Shown here: positions 10,176 through 20,816 of the stretch, in pieces
How positions within the stretch are numbered: position 1 is the first letter of the stretch
How the letters are laid out: every line of letters begins with the position of its first letter
Source: Saccharomyces mikatae IFO 1815
Lineage: Eukaryota > Ascomycota > Saccharomycetes > Saccharomycetales > Saccharomycetaceae
Direction of reading: 5' to 3'
Assembly: GCF_947241705.1 (NCBI RefSeq)
Contig: NC_079270.1
Coordinates: forward strand, 186,001-250,000
DNA: 64,000 bases
The notes under the pieces: generated by a model
The model's input: the letters and a program-made list of their open reading frames with translations, nothing else
What the model was told of the DNA's origin: nothing
The model's database searches: none
Position numbers and translations under genes: made by a program

Positions 10176-13100
10176 TCACCACTTAATCCATTCCAATTTG
10201 GCCTTCAAGATAAAAAAAGCAATAAGACGATATATAATGGCCACACACACAATAATTCCCAAATACTTTTGTGTATCTCTCACTAAGCCGTATGAAACCA
10301 AAACATCATGCCCATTAGCAAATTTGCATGTACCATCCGAATTTTTCCCACCATCTTCACATGTTAATTTCAAATTACCTGGAAACGCAAAATTAATGAT
10401 AATCATAGATGTGTACCCCACAGGGTTCAAATAGTTGAAACCCTTTAATACTCTCGACATGCCTAACGACATCAATCCTGACATTTGGGTACCAATGGAT
10501 AAAATAATCGAAATAAAGTTAACAACGAATCCTGGTCTTTCAAAGAATGTGTTCGTCATTATACCCAGAGCTTCACCACAACAAGTAACAATAAAGGAAC
10601 AATAAACGGTCGCAAAGAAATTGGCCGCAGTTCTTGGCAACCCACATGCAAATACTGTAAACACTGCGTATAAAACTGAAGCAAATGCGGATAACGGTAA
10701 CTCTAGAGTCATATAAGCCAAGAAAAAAGGTGCTATTCCGTAAACATTGTCATTGTATTCTTCGTAAAAGTAATCTCTTTCAGTTGGATAGCATGCCAAG
10801 TTTCCTAACATACCCACAAAATACAACGCTGTAGATTCCTGTGCCAGCCCTAAACGATTGCTGATACTAGTATAATTATGCTTGACCGGAGCAAAAAATA
10901 AGGCGAAGATAACACCTAGACCAGGAATTTGTGCAATACGTGCCATTAAGGAGTCGAAGCTTCTTCTTGTCGTAGTAAATTGCCTCTTAACGTTGACTAT
11001 GTATGCCAAAACCAAGTTAGCTGGTTTTCTTACGAAATCGCTGTATTCTGTTAAAAATGACTCTTGAGAGTATTGTTGTTTTTCAGAAAGTGAAGTGGAT
11101 AAAATACTTTCAGTTTCTATATTTTCTTTCCATGCGGTAAGTAGCTTTTCAACTCTTGCTCTTGAAGTTTGTTCATTCTGTTCGTTTTGCGTATTGACTG
11201 AGATTAAATCGAGAAAAAAGTCTGCCACGTTCGTAAACGAAGGACAATTAAATCCCATTTTAGCAAAATAAGCAATCATTTCATCAGGTGATCCATTGAA
11301 AGCGGTTCTACCCGATTTAGCTAATAGCAAAACATTACCAAATCGTTTGAATAATTCTGACCTTGGTTGATGAATGGTAATAATGACTGTCTTCCCTTGT
11401 TCTGTACAAAGCTTCTCCAATATTTCTAATATAGTAGCAGATGTGAAGCTATCTAGTCCAGAAGTTGGTTCATCTAGTAATAAGATTGGAGGATCATTCA
11501 ATAATTGCACCCCCATCGTTACTCTTCTCTTTTCGCCACCACTAATGCCTTTAACAAATTCATTACCAATAATATTGTTCTCACAGTGCTTTAAACCCAG
11601 AGATCTTATCAAGTTATCAGTTCTTTCCATTCTTTCTGCCTCAGTTAAATGATGCAACCTTAACGCAGATGCATATTTAAGGGTTTCTTTTACAGTTAAG
11701 GTGGCCAAAAGATGGTCATCATCCTGCGAAACATACGAGCATACATTTTTGAACATAAACTCTGAGACCTGAATGTCATTGAGCATAATCGATCCTGCAG
11801 TGTTAAACTTCGCAAAAAATGAGGATTTTAGTCTGCCAGAAATTAAATTCAACAGTGAGGACTTACCTGACCCTGATGGTCCCATAATAGCATTAATCAT
11901 TCCAGGCTTGAAAATGGCATTCACCGATTGTAAAATTTGTTTAGTTTCGTGGCGATGGAAGTTACCTTTTTTCCAAGTTGAGAAAGAAGTTGAAAAAATG
12001 ATTCGTAGGTCTATGTCTTGCAATTTTATAGTGATAGTTGTTTTTTTCTCTTTTTCTGCCTCCAAATCCTTTTGGTGATAAACATCGTCTAGCAGCTGAA
12101 TTTCCGGTTTCACTTCTGTGGGAGTTTTGCTAATGGATTTCTTTCGTTTTGATTTCACCTCATTCTGTAAAGTAATATCAATCTTGTGCAAATACAGTAC
12201 AACCGCACCTACTACAAAGTATCCTATAGACCAACATAATAGGATAACAGCGGGCACGGTTATCCAGTTCTTCGGAAATCCGTAAACTTCTAGAATCTGG
12301 TTACCTAAGCATTCCTCGAGATTGCCAGAGGTACAATAAGAATCCGTAAAAGTACTAGACATCAGAGTACCAAATGAATACCATGTAAAGGCAATATATT
12401 TAACCCAACGAACATACACTGGCATAACTTTAGCATTCACAAAAAAACCGCACCCCATTGATAATACTGTGAATGTCATATTCCCCACTAAAGAGGCCTT
12501 AGAAAAATCCCTCGATACAGCAACTGATAACATGGACAAACTGGAACATGATAATTGACATAAAAATACGATAGAAAATTGATAAAAGAATTTTCTAGCA
12601 TTTGCTTCGAGTCCAAACATGAAATACGTTATACTGACAAAAATCATGGTCATGGCGAAATCGTCAGAAAGGAAGAGAGATAATTTTCTGGCGACAATAA
12701 ATGCCAACGGTGTCACCGAACCTTCCGCCCTCTCTCTGTCATATAACGCAATGTCCTGTTCACAAAGTCGATACGTATCAAATAACAAATATAAGTAACA
12801 TTGTAAAATAGTAGATGCATACAGACACGCGGTCGTTGTCCTTAAACCACCGATACTAGTTTTATCAGGTTTATAGTATATCCAACCGCAAACAGTACCA
12901 ATGATCAGCGGTTCTGCGAAAGTCGATATTAGAGTAACATAATCTGAAAGATTAAGTTTAAAATTCCGTCTCGTCAAGACTGCAACTTGTTTCCAAAATG
13001 GTAGTCTGGTAGTCATATTTTGAATATGAATTTCCGTAGCGTTGCCTATACAAGATTCCGCCCGTAGTTTCAAATGAGTCCTTTCATAATCATGCCAATG

Positions 13101-14063
13101 ACCAATCAATGAATTTAACCTGTTTTGCGTAGTAACCTCTTCCTTATCTGATCTAGAATCTACACTTGACAAATCGATGAAATAATCGGCTGGATTCACG
13201 AGCTGAGGAATACGATAACCAATAGATTCAAAATAAGGGATGATATTATTCATTTTGTCACAGTATACTACATTACCCTTTGACAAAATACAAACCTGGT
13301 CTAATAAGAATAATATATCTGATCTCGGCTGGTGAATTGACATGATAAAAGTTCTACCATCCTCTTTTGCTAGTTTTTTCAAAGTTTTAATAACCAAGTA
13401 GGCAGAATAAGCATCCAAACCAGTAGTAGGCTCATCCAAAAACATGACAGAAGGGTTTGAAATCATTTGAGTACCAATACTTAGTCTTCTCTTTTCGCCA
13501 CCAGAAAGGCCTCTATGTGAGTTATCACCCACTAAAGTGTCGGCACAATCTTTGAGCCCTAATTCTTCTATTAACTGCTCAACCATTATTCTCTTAGTCC
13601 GTTCGGATGAATTAAGTTTCAAGTCTGCTGCAAATTTAAGAGTTTCTCTGCAGGTCAACCTGGGGGAAAGCACATCTTGTTGCGGTAGGTAAGCCATTAT
13701 CACATGCTTATGAGTAGGGTGGTCTTGGTCATCCAAGTGACCCACCTTTAGCCTTGCCTCCCCAGATTCAGAACCCATGTCTTCCAAGACATACCGTATA
13801 GAACCGTTATGAGTTAATCCACCACTTATCTTGGATGCTAGAACATTCAACAACGTAGTCTTCCCGGACCCTGACCCACCCATAACTGCCATGACCGACC
13901 CACTGGGCAAGTCCATGGAAAATGCATTAACCAGCGTTGTGTTGGTCTTGGAGGCAACAATTGACAAATCCCTTACATGGAGACTTATCCTAGGGATTCT
14001 TGAGAAAGAAAGTTTATTTTCTATCAAATCAGTGGCTACATCGCCGTTCTTCCGCTGTGACAT
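10176..14063 (-). CDS. YOL075C-type full-size ABC transporter (ABCG family)
   Basis: A 1295-residue full transporter arranged NBD-TMD-NBD-TMD. NBD1 has Walker A GGSGSGKTT at about 62-70, signature LSGGEKRR from 186 and Walker B VMFLDEPTTGLD from about 206. A hydrophobic block of about six membrane spans follows (about 370-640). NBD2 has Walker A GPSGSGKSS from about 728, signature ISGGEKRR and LLLDEPTSGLDS. A second membrane block lies near 1020-1295. The NBD-first order and H-loop (SIHQPRS, TIHQPRS) place it in the ABCG/White family rather than the PDR drug pumps. Its substrate is not evident from sequence; the reference protein has been placed in the vacuole membrane. The ATG at 14061-14063 is the natural start. 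Confidence 0.95.
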   Translation of the reverse strand: MSQRKNGDVATDLIENKLSFSRIPRISLHVRDLSIVASKTNTTLVNAFSMDLPSGSVMAVMGGSGSGKTTLLNVLASKISGGLTHNGSIRYVLEDMGSESGEARLKVGHLDDQDHPTHKHVIMAYLPQQDVLSPRLTCRETLKFAADLKLNSSERTKRIMVEQLIEELGLKDCADTLVGDNSHRGLSGGEKRRLSIGTQMISNPSVMFLDEPTTGLDAYSAYLVIKTLKKLAKEDGRTFIMSIHQPRSDILFLLDQVCILSKGNVVYCDKMNNIIPYFESIGYRIPQLVNPADYFIDLSSVDSRSDKEEVTTQNRLNSLIGHWHDYERTHLKLRAESCIGNATEIHIQNMTTRLPFWKQVAVLTRRNFKLNLSDYVTLISTFAEPLIIGTVCGWIYYKPDKTSIGGLRTTTACLYASTILQCYLYLLFDTYRLCEQDIALYDRERAEGSVTPLAFIVARKLSLFLSDDFAMTMIFVSITYFMFGLEANARKFFYQFSIVFLCQLSCSSLSMLSVAVSRDFSKASLVGNMTFTVLSMGCGFFVNAKVMPVYVRWVKYIAFTWYSFGTLMSSTFTDSYCTSGNLEECLGNQILEVYGFPKNWITVPAVILLCWSIGYFVVGAVVLYLHKIDITLQNEVKSKRKKSISKTPTEVKPEIQLLDDVYHQKDLEAEKEKKTTITIKLQDIDLRIIFSTSFSTWKKGNFHRHETKQILQSVNAIFKPGMINAIMGPSGSGKSSLLNLISGRLKSSFFAKFNTAGSIMLNDIQVSEFMFKNVCSYVSQDDDHLLATLTVKETLKYASALRLHHLTEAERMERTDNLIRSLGLKHCENNIIGNEFVKGISGGEKRRVTMGVQLLNDPPILLLDEPTSGLDSFTSATILEILEKLCTEQGKTVIITIHQPRSELFKRFGNVLLLAKSGRTAFNGSPDEMIAYFAKMGFNCPSFTNVADFFLDLISVNTQNEQNEQTSRARVEKLLTAWKENIETESILSTSLSEKQQYSQESFLTEYSDFVRKPANLVLAYIVNVKRQFTTTRRSFDSLMARIAQIPGLGVIFALFFAPVKHNYTSISNRLGLAQESTALYFVGMLGNLACYPTERDYFYEEYNDNVYGIAPFFLAYMTLELPLSAFASVLYAVFTVFACGLPRTAANFFATVYCSFIVTCCGEALGIMTNTFFERPGFVVNFISIILSIGTQMSGLMSLGMSRVLKGFNYLNPVGYTSMIIINFAFPGNLKLTCEDGGKNSDGTCKFANGHDVLVSYGLVRDTQKYLGIIVCVAIIYRLIAFFILKAKLEWIKW

Positions 14064-14345
14064 AGTACCTGCAGTTCGATATTTGGCGTTTCAGCTTGTA
14101 ATTTGAAATACGATGATCGTTTGAAAGATAGCAAGTTCTTGTGCCTACTTCTGCATTTTCACTACGAAGTCGTTTATCTCATCACTAAGTTCTTTTTTTC
14201 CACCTTTCGATATTCGTATAAGTGTCAAACCAACAACACCAAAGCCAGACATAAAGCAGAATCAACAGCCAGGCATGGAATTGTAAACGATGCTCATAAA
14301 ACGTTGTTATGTTTACATGTTTATACAAGTATATACTGATATAAG

Positions 14346-15314
14346 TCATCTTCGAAAGATATCCAAAAACTGGACTCCCAGGGGCCTTGCAGGCTCATCG
14401 GCACCAGGTTCGTCGTCGCCAGCAGTAGACGAATCTGTGGGTGTGGTACTTGAACCACGAAGTGGAATGCTTGCAGGTCCAGAGTTTCCCGCATTTGAAC
14501 TTCCTGCGACAGCAGTGGCTGCCTGCGCTGTTGCCCTTGCTGCTGCCGTATTTGTAGCTGCATTAGCAGCCATAGCAACATCAGCCCTGGTAGGTGGGCC
14601 TCGGGAGATGTAATGTGATACAAATGGTATTCGCCAATGGTCTAGTCCCGGTAGCAGGCCCTTGTCGATGAAAATACCACACATCCAGCTAATGAATCCG
14701 CATATTATTCCTGCAAATCCTTGGTTTAGTATAAGCAATAGTATTAACCCGTTTAGAAGGAACTGATCGTTGATACTCCAATCTACAGCGCTCTTGTCCT
14801 CTTGCTTATTATAATTTTGACTTGCCACTCCTCCTCGAGGTCCCAGTAATCTTATACTCCATTCATAAATTTGAGGGGTGTATTCTTTGTAAAAGTGCAT
14901 CAAGCTTAAAACGATGGGCAATGAACCTGTGCTAAAGTTGTTCCATTGAAGCCACGTAAACTGCCCAATAAAAGCGTTCCAAATGAGATTCAATCCCCAG
15001 ATTGCTAATGTGGTGTACATCCATGATAGAGCAATCAATGTCAAATACTTGTGGGAACCTAGCAGTCGTTCCAAATGTCTAAACAGATACCATAATAGCG
15101 CCAGTATTACCGTGTCAGATTCGTTGATGGCACAGAACTGGAATATAAACAGGCGGAAGTACTGATGGTACGTCTGTAGGAAAGGATCATATTGTAGCAG
15201 GAATAGGTGCTTGTAACTTGCAATCGAAGCCACTAAGGGCACCACAAGGGTCATAACCATGGACAGTTTGGTGACAGGCATGGAAGCCAGCCCTACTGGA
15301 GGTTCCATAGACAT
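14346..15314 (-). CDS. DSC2: DSC2, rhomboid-like subunit of the Dsc ubiquitin ligase
   Basis: A 322-residue multi-pass membrane protein, as long as yeast Dsc2. Hydrophobic segments occur near residues 18-36, 60-78, 95-118, 130-146, 190-205 and 205-222. A soluble Ala/Thr/Ser/Pro-rich tail follows (from about 245). Family knowledge: Dsc2 is a catalytically dead rhomboid-like protein in the Golgi/endosomal Dsc E3 complex with Tul1, Dsc3 and Ubx3, which directs membrane proteins for degradation. I see no rhomboid GxSG motif, as expected for a pseudoprotease. It diverges from THP1. Confidence 0.92.
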   Translation of the reverse strand: MSMEPPVGLASMPVTKLSMVMTLVVPLVASIASYKHLFLLQYDPFLQTYHQYFRLFIFQFCAINESDTVILALLWYLFRHLERLLGSHKYLTLIALSWMYTTLAIWGLNLIWNAFIGQFTWLQWNNFSTGSLPIVLSLMHFYKEYTPQIYEWSIRLLGPRGGVASQNYNKQEDKSAVDWSINDQFLLNGLILLLILNQGFAGIICGFISWMCGIFIDKGLLPGLDHWRIPFVSHYISRGPPTRADVAMAANAATNTAAARATAQAATAVAGSSNAGNSGPASIPLRGSSTTPTDSSTAGDDEPGADEPARPLGVQFLDIFRR

Positions 15315-15473
15315 TATATATAAGCGTTTGTGTTTCTTCTGTTCTTAGTCTTTTCCTCCCTTTGAAAGTTGAGTTCATCCATCAATTTTATCTTTCATTT
15401 TTAGAGAAAAAGAACCTCTTATACAATAACATCGAAAAGAGAAAACCGAACAGGGATAAAGAGGCACCTAGCA

Positions 15474-16841
15474 ATGGATGTGGCCAATCAACTGCTTGAT
15501 CAATTAGGTCACGGGAATTTTGTGCAATTGACATTGAACCTGTCCCAAAATGGTCACGAAGTTGCTCTCTTGCAGCAACAATTGACCGGATCTGATGACA
15601 AACGCTTGGAAACGCTGGTAGAGCAACACCCGGCTATGCCTAATGATACGAGATTTAATATGATGTGTGTATCGTATCTAAAATATGCCAGAGATGTTGA
15701 CCCATGGTCAGTCTGGTCCAGTTCGGATCTAATATTTGAGTTCTATCAATGCTTGATCAATTGCCTCGTCAATGACAATGCTCCTCATATCGAAAAACTC
15801 ATAACAGTATCAACCAGAGAGACGGAGCTTGTCATCGGCATAGCTGATAGGCTTGACTCGTTTCACCTACAGTTGCATACGAGCGGTCATCAATTTTTAT
15901 CGCATATATCGTCCATCCTATCAAGATTATTTAACAGTATCAAGCCTCCACGAAGTAATGCATCATCTAAAAATATTCCAGGAAAACAGCGAATACTGCT
16001 GTACCTAGTCAATAAACTGAATAACATTTATTTCAGAATCGAGTCACCGCAACTGTGTTCCAACATCTTCAAAAACTTTCAACCAAAAAGCATGCTTACA
16101 CATTTCAATGAGTACCAAATCGACCAGCAGATAGAATATAGATACCTCTTAGGAAGATACTACCTCTTGAACTCTCAAGTACACAACGCTTTTGTTCAAT
16201 TCAACGAGGCTTTTCAATCGCTCCTGAGTCTGCCTCTAACAAATCAAGCGATCATTAGAAATGGTTCGAGAATACTCAACTACATGATCCCCACGGGATT
16301 GATATTGGGCAAAATGGTCAAATGGGAACCGTTACGACCGTTCCTTACTCAGGAAATAATTGATAATTGGAGCGCTCTGTACAATTATGTACGTTCTGGG
16401 AACATCCAAGGCGTGAGCCTCTGGCTGAGACAAAACGAACGTCATTTGTGTGCAAGACAGTTGCTAATTATACTACTAGAGAAATTGCCCATGGTCACAT
16501 ACAGAAATCTGCTCAAAACGGTAATTAAGATCTGGACTACCGAATGGGGCCAGAACAAACTACCATACTCGTTAATAGAACGGGCATTGCAGCTATCCAT
16601 TGCTCAGACATTTGGAGATCCCAATGTCCAGGAAATTACTATTTATAACGGCATCCATTCCCCCAAGAACGTGGAAAACGTGCTCGTGACATTGATCAAC
16701 TTGGGATTTTTACGTGCGAACTGTTTCCCACAATTGCAACTCTGTGTAGTAAAAAAGACCACCTTGATTCAAGAAATTGTTCCGCCAGTTAATGAACGGA
16801 TCACCAAGATGTTTCCTGCACAGTCACGAATTCTTTGGTGA
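15474..16841 (+). CDS. THP1: THP1, TREX-2 mRNA export complex subunit
   Basis: A 455-residue helical protein with the same length as yeast Thp1. Family knowledge: Thp1 binds Sac3 and Sem1 in TREX-2 at the nuclear pore, joining transcription (SAGA, Mediator) to mRNA export and protecting against R-loops. A PCI-type fold is expected over about residues 220-430: TPR-like helices (YRYLLGRYYLLNSQ) then a winged helix near the end. The winged helix binds nucleic acid in the known structure. The start at 15474 gives the homologous N-terminus. It is followed by SDH5 on the same strand. Confidence 0.95.
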   Translation: MDVANQLLDQLGHGNFVQLTLNLSQNGHEVALLQQQLTGSDDKRLETLVEQHPAMPNDTRFNMMCVSYLKYARDVDPWSVWSSSDLIFEFYQCLINCLVNDNAPHIEKLITVSTRETELVIGIADRLDSFHLQLHTSGHQFLSHISSILSRLFNSIKPPRSNASSKNIPGKQRILLYLVNKLNNIYFRIESPQLCSNIFKNFQPKSMLTHFNEYQIDQQIEYRYLLGRYYLLNSQVHNAFVQFNEAFQSLLSLPLTNQAIIRNGSRILNYMIPTGLILGKMVKWEPLRPFLTQEIIDNWSALYNYVRSGNIQGVSLWLRQNERHLCARQLLIILLEKLPMVTYRNLLKTVIKIWTTEWGQNKLPYSLIERALQLSIAQTFGDPNVQEITIYNGIHSPKNVENVLVTLINLGFLRANCFPQLQLCVVKKTTLIQEIVPPVNERITKMFPAQSRILW

Positions 16842-17032
16842 TACATATAGAGAACAAGGAAGAAAGGAAGAGAGTGTATGTATATGTGTATATGTTTATA
16901 CGAGTGTGAAAAAGCATATTTTACTTATGAGTTTTATTTTAGAATTATAAGAGCGGAATTTGTGAAAACGAAAACAAGAGAAGTGATTTTTAAAGGGAGC
17001 ACACTTTAAAGAGACGTACCTAGAAACACAAG

Positions 17033-17509
17033 ATGTTTTCACCACTCACGAAGGCACTATCGCTGCAAAGTTACAGAACTATCAACCTTCAGACAAGGAC
17101 CGATGCATGGTTGCGGTGCCGCAGGTGGTATTGTAGTGACAAAGATGACGTCGACGATGTAGTAACAAGAATCAAAATTTCCCCTATAAAGAGAACCAAC
17201 GAGTCCATAGAGAAGAAAAGAGCACGGTTGATATATCAATCACGGAAAAGAGGGATCCTGGAGACAGACTTGCTTTTGTCGGGGTTCGCTGCCAAATATC
17301 TGAAGAAGATGAACGAAGAGGAACTGGAAGAGTATGATTCTCTATTGAATGAGTTGGACTGGGATATCTATTATTGGGCTACAAAGAATTTCAAAACTAG
17401 TCCTTTGCCTAAAAAATGGTCTAACTCTAAGTTGTTGAAGCAACTACAAGAGTTCAGCGAGAATAAAGAGAAGGAAATCTTAAGCATGCCTGATTTGTCT
17501 AAGTATTAG
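17033..17509 (+). CDS. SDH5: SDH5, succinate dehydrogenase flavinylation factor
   Basis: A 158-residue mitochondrial protein, a few residues shorter than the 162-residue reference form. Residues 1 to about 35 are basic and hydroxylated, as in a matrix-targeting presequence. The SdhE/Sdh5 domain follows, with [16 protein letters not shown] (the RGxxExD-type motif) around residues 69-83 and the acidic [15 protein letters not shown] stretch. Family knowledge: Sdh5 promotes covalent attachment of FAD to Sdh1 in complex II; its human counterpart SDHAF2 is a paraganglioma gene. Confidence 0.95.
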   Translation: MFSPLTKALSLQSYRTINLQTRTDAWLRCRRWYCSDKDDVDDVVTRIKISPIKRTNESIEKKRARLIYQSRKRGILETDLLLSGFAAKYLKKMNEEELEEYDSLLNELDWDIYYWATKNFKTSPLPKKWSNSKLLKQLQEFSENKEKEILSMPDLSKY

Positions 17510-17621
17510 TAAATACAAGCGATTGAGTTACTGTCGCTTTCTCTTTTCCCTTTATATATACTTCATTGCTTGTAAATAAGTCTCATAGGAAAAAAAACAT
17601 AAACATTATCACTAGACTATA

Positions 17622-17677
17622 CTTATTACTATTACTATTACTATTACTATTATTATTATTATTACTATTACTATTAT
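17622..17677. repeat. (ACT/ATT)n trinucleotide microsatellite
   Basis: A 56-base run of alternating ATT and ACT units lies in the intergenic space between the ends of SDH5 and NBA1, just past the NBA1 stop. It is a simple-sequence tract likely to vary in length between strains. It codes for nothing on either strand that I can support. Confidence 0.9.
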
Positions 17678-17697
17678 AACTGTTCCTATCACTATCA

Positions 17698-19200
17698 TCA
17701 GAATCCCTCAAGGGCCTTTGTAGCTTTGTCCAATCTTTTCAACCCCTCTTCATAACGATCGGGATCGAGAACCATATCTGCGGTTAATCTTGACAATGAG
17801 TCCACTAATCTTTCCAGGGCACGTTTCTCCTCTATTTGCATCCCCAGCTGCGCAAATTCAGATCCAATTAAGGTTCCCTTTGTCACACTCAATAACTGGT
17901 TTAAAGTATCGATGTCAAATGACCGCAATTCCTTAACAGATTTTTTTTTGTTCTGCTTTTTTTTAGCATCCTTCTTGATATTAGTTTTCTTGGGTGTCTC
18001 CTCAATAATATCCTCGTATTTATCATCGTCTTGTTCGTCTGCAGTAGTTGATATTTTATTTGCTTTAGTATGTGCAGCCTTTAACGTGTCGTCACGTTTC
18101 AAATTTGATGCATCCCTGCAATCCTCATTGGGCGTACTGGGCAATGGTCTCGTCAAGTAAGCCTCTTCTTCTGGAGGCATACTGGTCGCTGCGGAGTAGT
18201 ATGATTCGGACTTTTGTTCGCTAACGGTAGAAATCTGTGATAGATTCTTATAATGGCCAGCGGTTTGGATCGGTGTCAGTAATACCTCTGCATCTAAAAA
18301 GTCGTCTTGGACATCACCTTCTTGGATAAACAACCTTGACCTAGGACGATCTTTACTTCTGGGGGGAATGGTCGGATTGTAGTCATTGGTTTCAGAACGT
18401 ATTGGCTTCATTTCTTTGGGAACATCATTTGTCTTAGTTGACAAGTCTGGTATCACACTAGAAACAATCGAAAGCTTATCACTGCCATTGGCCTCTTCTT
18501 CTTCCTCTAACTGCTCCTGGATAGACTGGTGAAATTTGGTGTTATAAGTGGAGGATCCGCTCTCACTAGCTAAATTACCTGAACCAATGGAAGAACGCAA
18601 ACCCTTTTCCTGACGTCGAGGACTTGATAGTAACTTTAGTGACCCGCGATTCTCTGCTTTCTTAGAGGTGCTAGAATTAAACCTCCCCACTGGTTTGGCA
18701 TTGGTAACTGGTCTAATGATAATTTCGTCTCCTTCATTTTTTGATTTTTTGCTTTGACCATCATTCAGTTGTTTGGTCAACGTCACCTCTGAGGGCAACA
18801 TAGGCAACGCTGGTAGATCTTCTTTACTTACGGACTGTTTCAAAGGACTCAAACTACTGGAACCGTTGCTGGCATGCTCTTCTTGGTTTTGTTGCCTGAC
18901 AATATATGAAACTTCAACGCCTTCTTGAATGACTCCGGAATAGTTAGAAATCATGCTTGATCTGTTGTCACCAGGTGGTGGTAGCGAGACGTCACCAGCA
19001 GGTGATCTTAATAGTCTCGATGGGGGTTTAAATACATTACTTTCGTCCACCTTTTCGCCTGGGATCACTGTTTTAATAGTTGTAGGAGATTGAAAGAGTT
19101 TTTCATCTTTTTCATTGTTCAGTGAATCAATCATCGCTGAAAGTCGCTGGGTATTTAGTGTGGCTCTAGATGGCCCGTTTTCTTCTCTCTCTTCTGACAT
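17698..19200 (-). CDS. NBA1: NBA1, bud-neck polarity regulator
   Basis: A 500-residue, mostly disordered Ser/Glu/Lys-rich protein, one residue shorter than reference Nba1. Conserved short stretches sit in the N-terminal third (about 50-150) and at the C-terminus (about 430-500, IDTLNQLLSVTKG onward), with a Lys-rich tract (KKDAKKKQNKKK) just before. Family knowledge: Nba1 is kept at old division sites with Nis1, Nap1 and Gps1 and stops Cdc42 from being reactivated there by interfering with Rsr1/Cdc24. No enzyme domain is seen. It diverges from NUF2. Confidence 0.93.
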   Translation of the reverse strand: MSEEREENGPSRATLNTQRLSAMIDSLNNEKDEKLFQSPTTIKTVIPGEKVDESNVFKPPSRLLRSPAGDVSLPPPGDNRSSMISNYSGVIQEGVEVSYIVRQQNQEEHASNGSSSLSPLKQSVSKEDLPALPMLPSEVTLTKQLNDGQSKKSKNEGDEIIIRPVTNAKPVGRFNSSTSKKAENRGSLKLLSSPRRQEKGLRSSIGSGNLASESGSSTYNTKFHQSIQEQLEEEEEANGSDKLSIVSSVIPDLSTKTNDVPKEMKPIRSETNDYNPTIPPRSKDRPRSRLFIQEGDVQDDFLDAEVLLTPIQTAGHYKNLSQISTVSEQKSESYYSAATSMPPEEEAYLTRPLPSTPNEDCRDASNLKRDDTLKAAHTKANKISTTADEQDDDKYEDIIEETPKKTNIKKDAKKKQNKKKSVKELRSFDIDTLNQLLSVTKGTLIGSEFAQLGMQIEEKRALERLVDSLSRLTADMVLDPDRYEEGLKRLDKATKALEGF

Positions 19201-19414
19201 AGTTACACACCTGTTTGGCCTCGATAATGGTCCTGTTGTTAGTTAAGTGTACAACTGCTCTTTATCTTCTTGATGATGCCAGCCATTTGGCCAAGAGATC
19301 GATTTTCCGAATCGGGTCATACGACAAACAATAACAATAATAATAAACATCATCATAAAAAATACATGCAAAAGGCAGGTACTAAGTTAAAAGTTCGAAC
19401 AACGTTGAACTAAT

Positions 19415-20770
19415 ATGAGCAGGAATCAAGATGTATTTCCAGTATTAGACCTACAGGAACTGGTAATATGTTTACAGAGCTGCGATTTTGCCTTAGCTAC
19501 ACAGGAGAATATCTCTAGGCCCACTTCAGATTATATGGTGACCCTTTACAAGCAAATCATAGAAAACTTCATGGGTATTTCAGTAGAGTCGTTGCTGAAT
19601 AGTAGCAGTCGGGATGTGGGTGAAGGTCACTTACAGGATGAGAACGAAAACATTTATTCTGATACCTTGAATGTTTTGGTATTGAACAAAATTTGCTTCA
19701 AGTTCTTTGAGAACATAGGCGTTCAAGATTTCAACATGACAGATTTATACAAGCCTGAGGCCCAAAGGACACAGCGCTTGTTGAGTGCTGTGGTGAATTA
19801 TGCTCGTTTTAGGGAAGAACGGATGTTTGATTGCAATTCGTTTATCCTTCAAATGGAGTCCTTGTTAGGGCAACTTCGATCTAAATTCGATGATTATAAC
19901 CTGATTCAGCAACAGTTAAAGCAGTACGAGGACACAGATGGGGAAAATATTCCCGATGAGCAGGAGCTCCAAAAACTGGAAGAGCAGAATAAAGAGCTGG
20001 AAATTCAGCTAAAAAAATTAACTAAGATTCAAGAAACTTTATCAATAGATTATAATGATTACAAGATTTCAAAACAGTCAATTTTTAAAGATTTAGAGGC
20101 TTTAAGTTTTCAAATAGTAGAATTGGAGTCTAATCGAGATAAGCTAATAAAAATCTCCAATACAGACATCAGAGAGTTATCTGAAGGGATCAAAGAGTTG
20201 AACAATCTTTTGACGGAAAGGAAAAAGACTTTGCACGATTTAAGTACACAGCAGAAGAACCTGCAAGCGACAGTGACAACTTTTGAAACCATAATTAGCG
20301 AGCTTTATGATGTTTTAAGAATAATTTCAGGCGAGGTACAAGAGTCTAATCGAACCGAAACGGAATTGACAGGATTGAAGCAAAATTTAATCAACAACAA
20401 GTCGAAACTGTCGAATGTATTGGAAACGGGTATTTTATACAAATTAGAAATCTTACAAGAACAGTTAGATTTACAACTAAATAATTTGGAAAAGCTATCA
20501 CAAGATACTGAAGAAGAGTCTCGGTTGAATAATTCTAAATTGTCGGAACTACAGGTTAAATATGAAAACGAAATTAAACCTAAGATTGACAAGACAGACA
20601 TTTTTATTCAAGATGAACTGATCAATGGTAAAATCAATAAATTAGATGATGAAATTAAACAATTACAAAAAGATTTCGAAGTTGAAGTTAAAGAAATTGA
20701 AATTGAATATTCTTTATTATCTGGTCATATTAATAAATACATGGATGAAATGCTCGAATATACGCAATAG
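19415..20770 (+). CDS. NUF2: NUF2, Ndc80 kinetochore complex subunit
   Basis: A 451-residue protein, the same length as yeast Nuf2. Residues 1 to about 150 form the calponin-homology-like globular head (FPVLDLQELVICLQ at the start). From about 160 to the end the sequence is charged and heptad-like, forming the long coiled coil that pairs with Ndc80. Family knowledge: the Ndc80-Nuf2-Spc24-Spc25 complex links centromeres to microtubules and is essential. It converges with HST1; the two stop codons are only about 45 bases apart. Confidence 0.97.
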   Translation: MSRNQDVFPVLDLQELVICLQSCDFALATQENISRPTSDYMVTLYKQIIENFMGISVESLLNSSSRDVGEGHLQDENENIYSDTLNVLVLNKICFKFFENIGVQDFNMTDLYKPEAQRTQRLLSAVVNYARFREERMFDCNSFILQMESLLGQLRSKFDDYNLIQQQLKQYEDTDGENIPDEQELQKLEEQNKELEIQLKKLTKIQETLSIDYNDYKISKQSIFKDLEALSFQIVELESNRDKLIKISNTDIRELSEGIKELNNLLTERKKTLHDLSTQQKNLQATVTTFETIISELYDVLRIISGEVQESNRTETELTGLKQNLINNKSKLSNVLETGILYKLEILQEQLDLQLNNLEKLSQDTEEESRLNNSKLSELQVKYENEIKPKIDKTDIFIQDELINGKINKLDDEIKQLQKDFEVEVKEIEIEYSLLSGHINKYMDEMLEYTQ

Positions 20771-20816
20771 TGGTGGTATTTTTGTTTTTATTTCCTTTGT
20801 TCTTTTTTCTTTTTGG

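Noticed and set aside
10068-10286. 72-codon plus frame at the end of YOL075C
   Set aside because: Overlaps the conserved transporter gene on the other strand.
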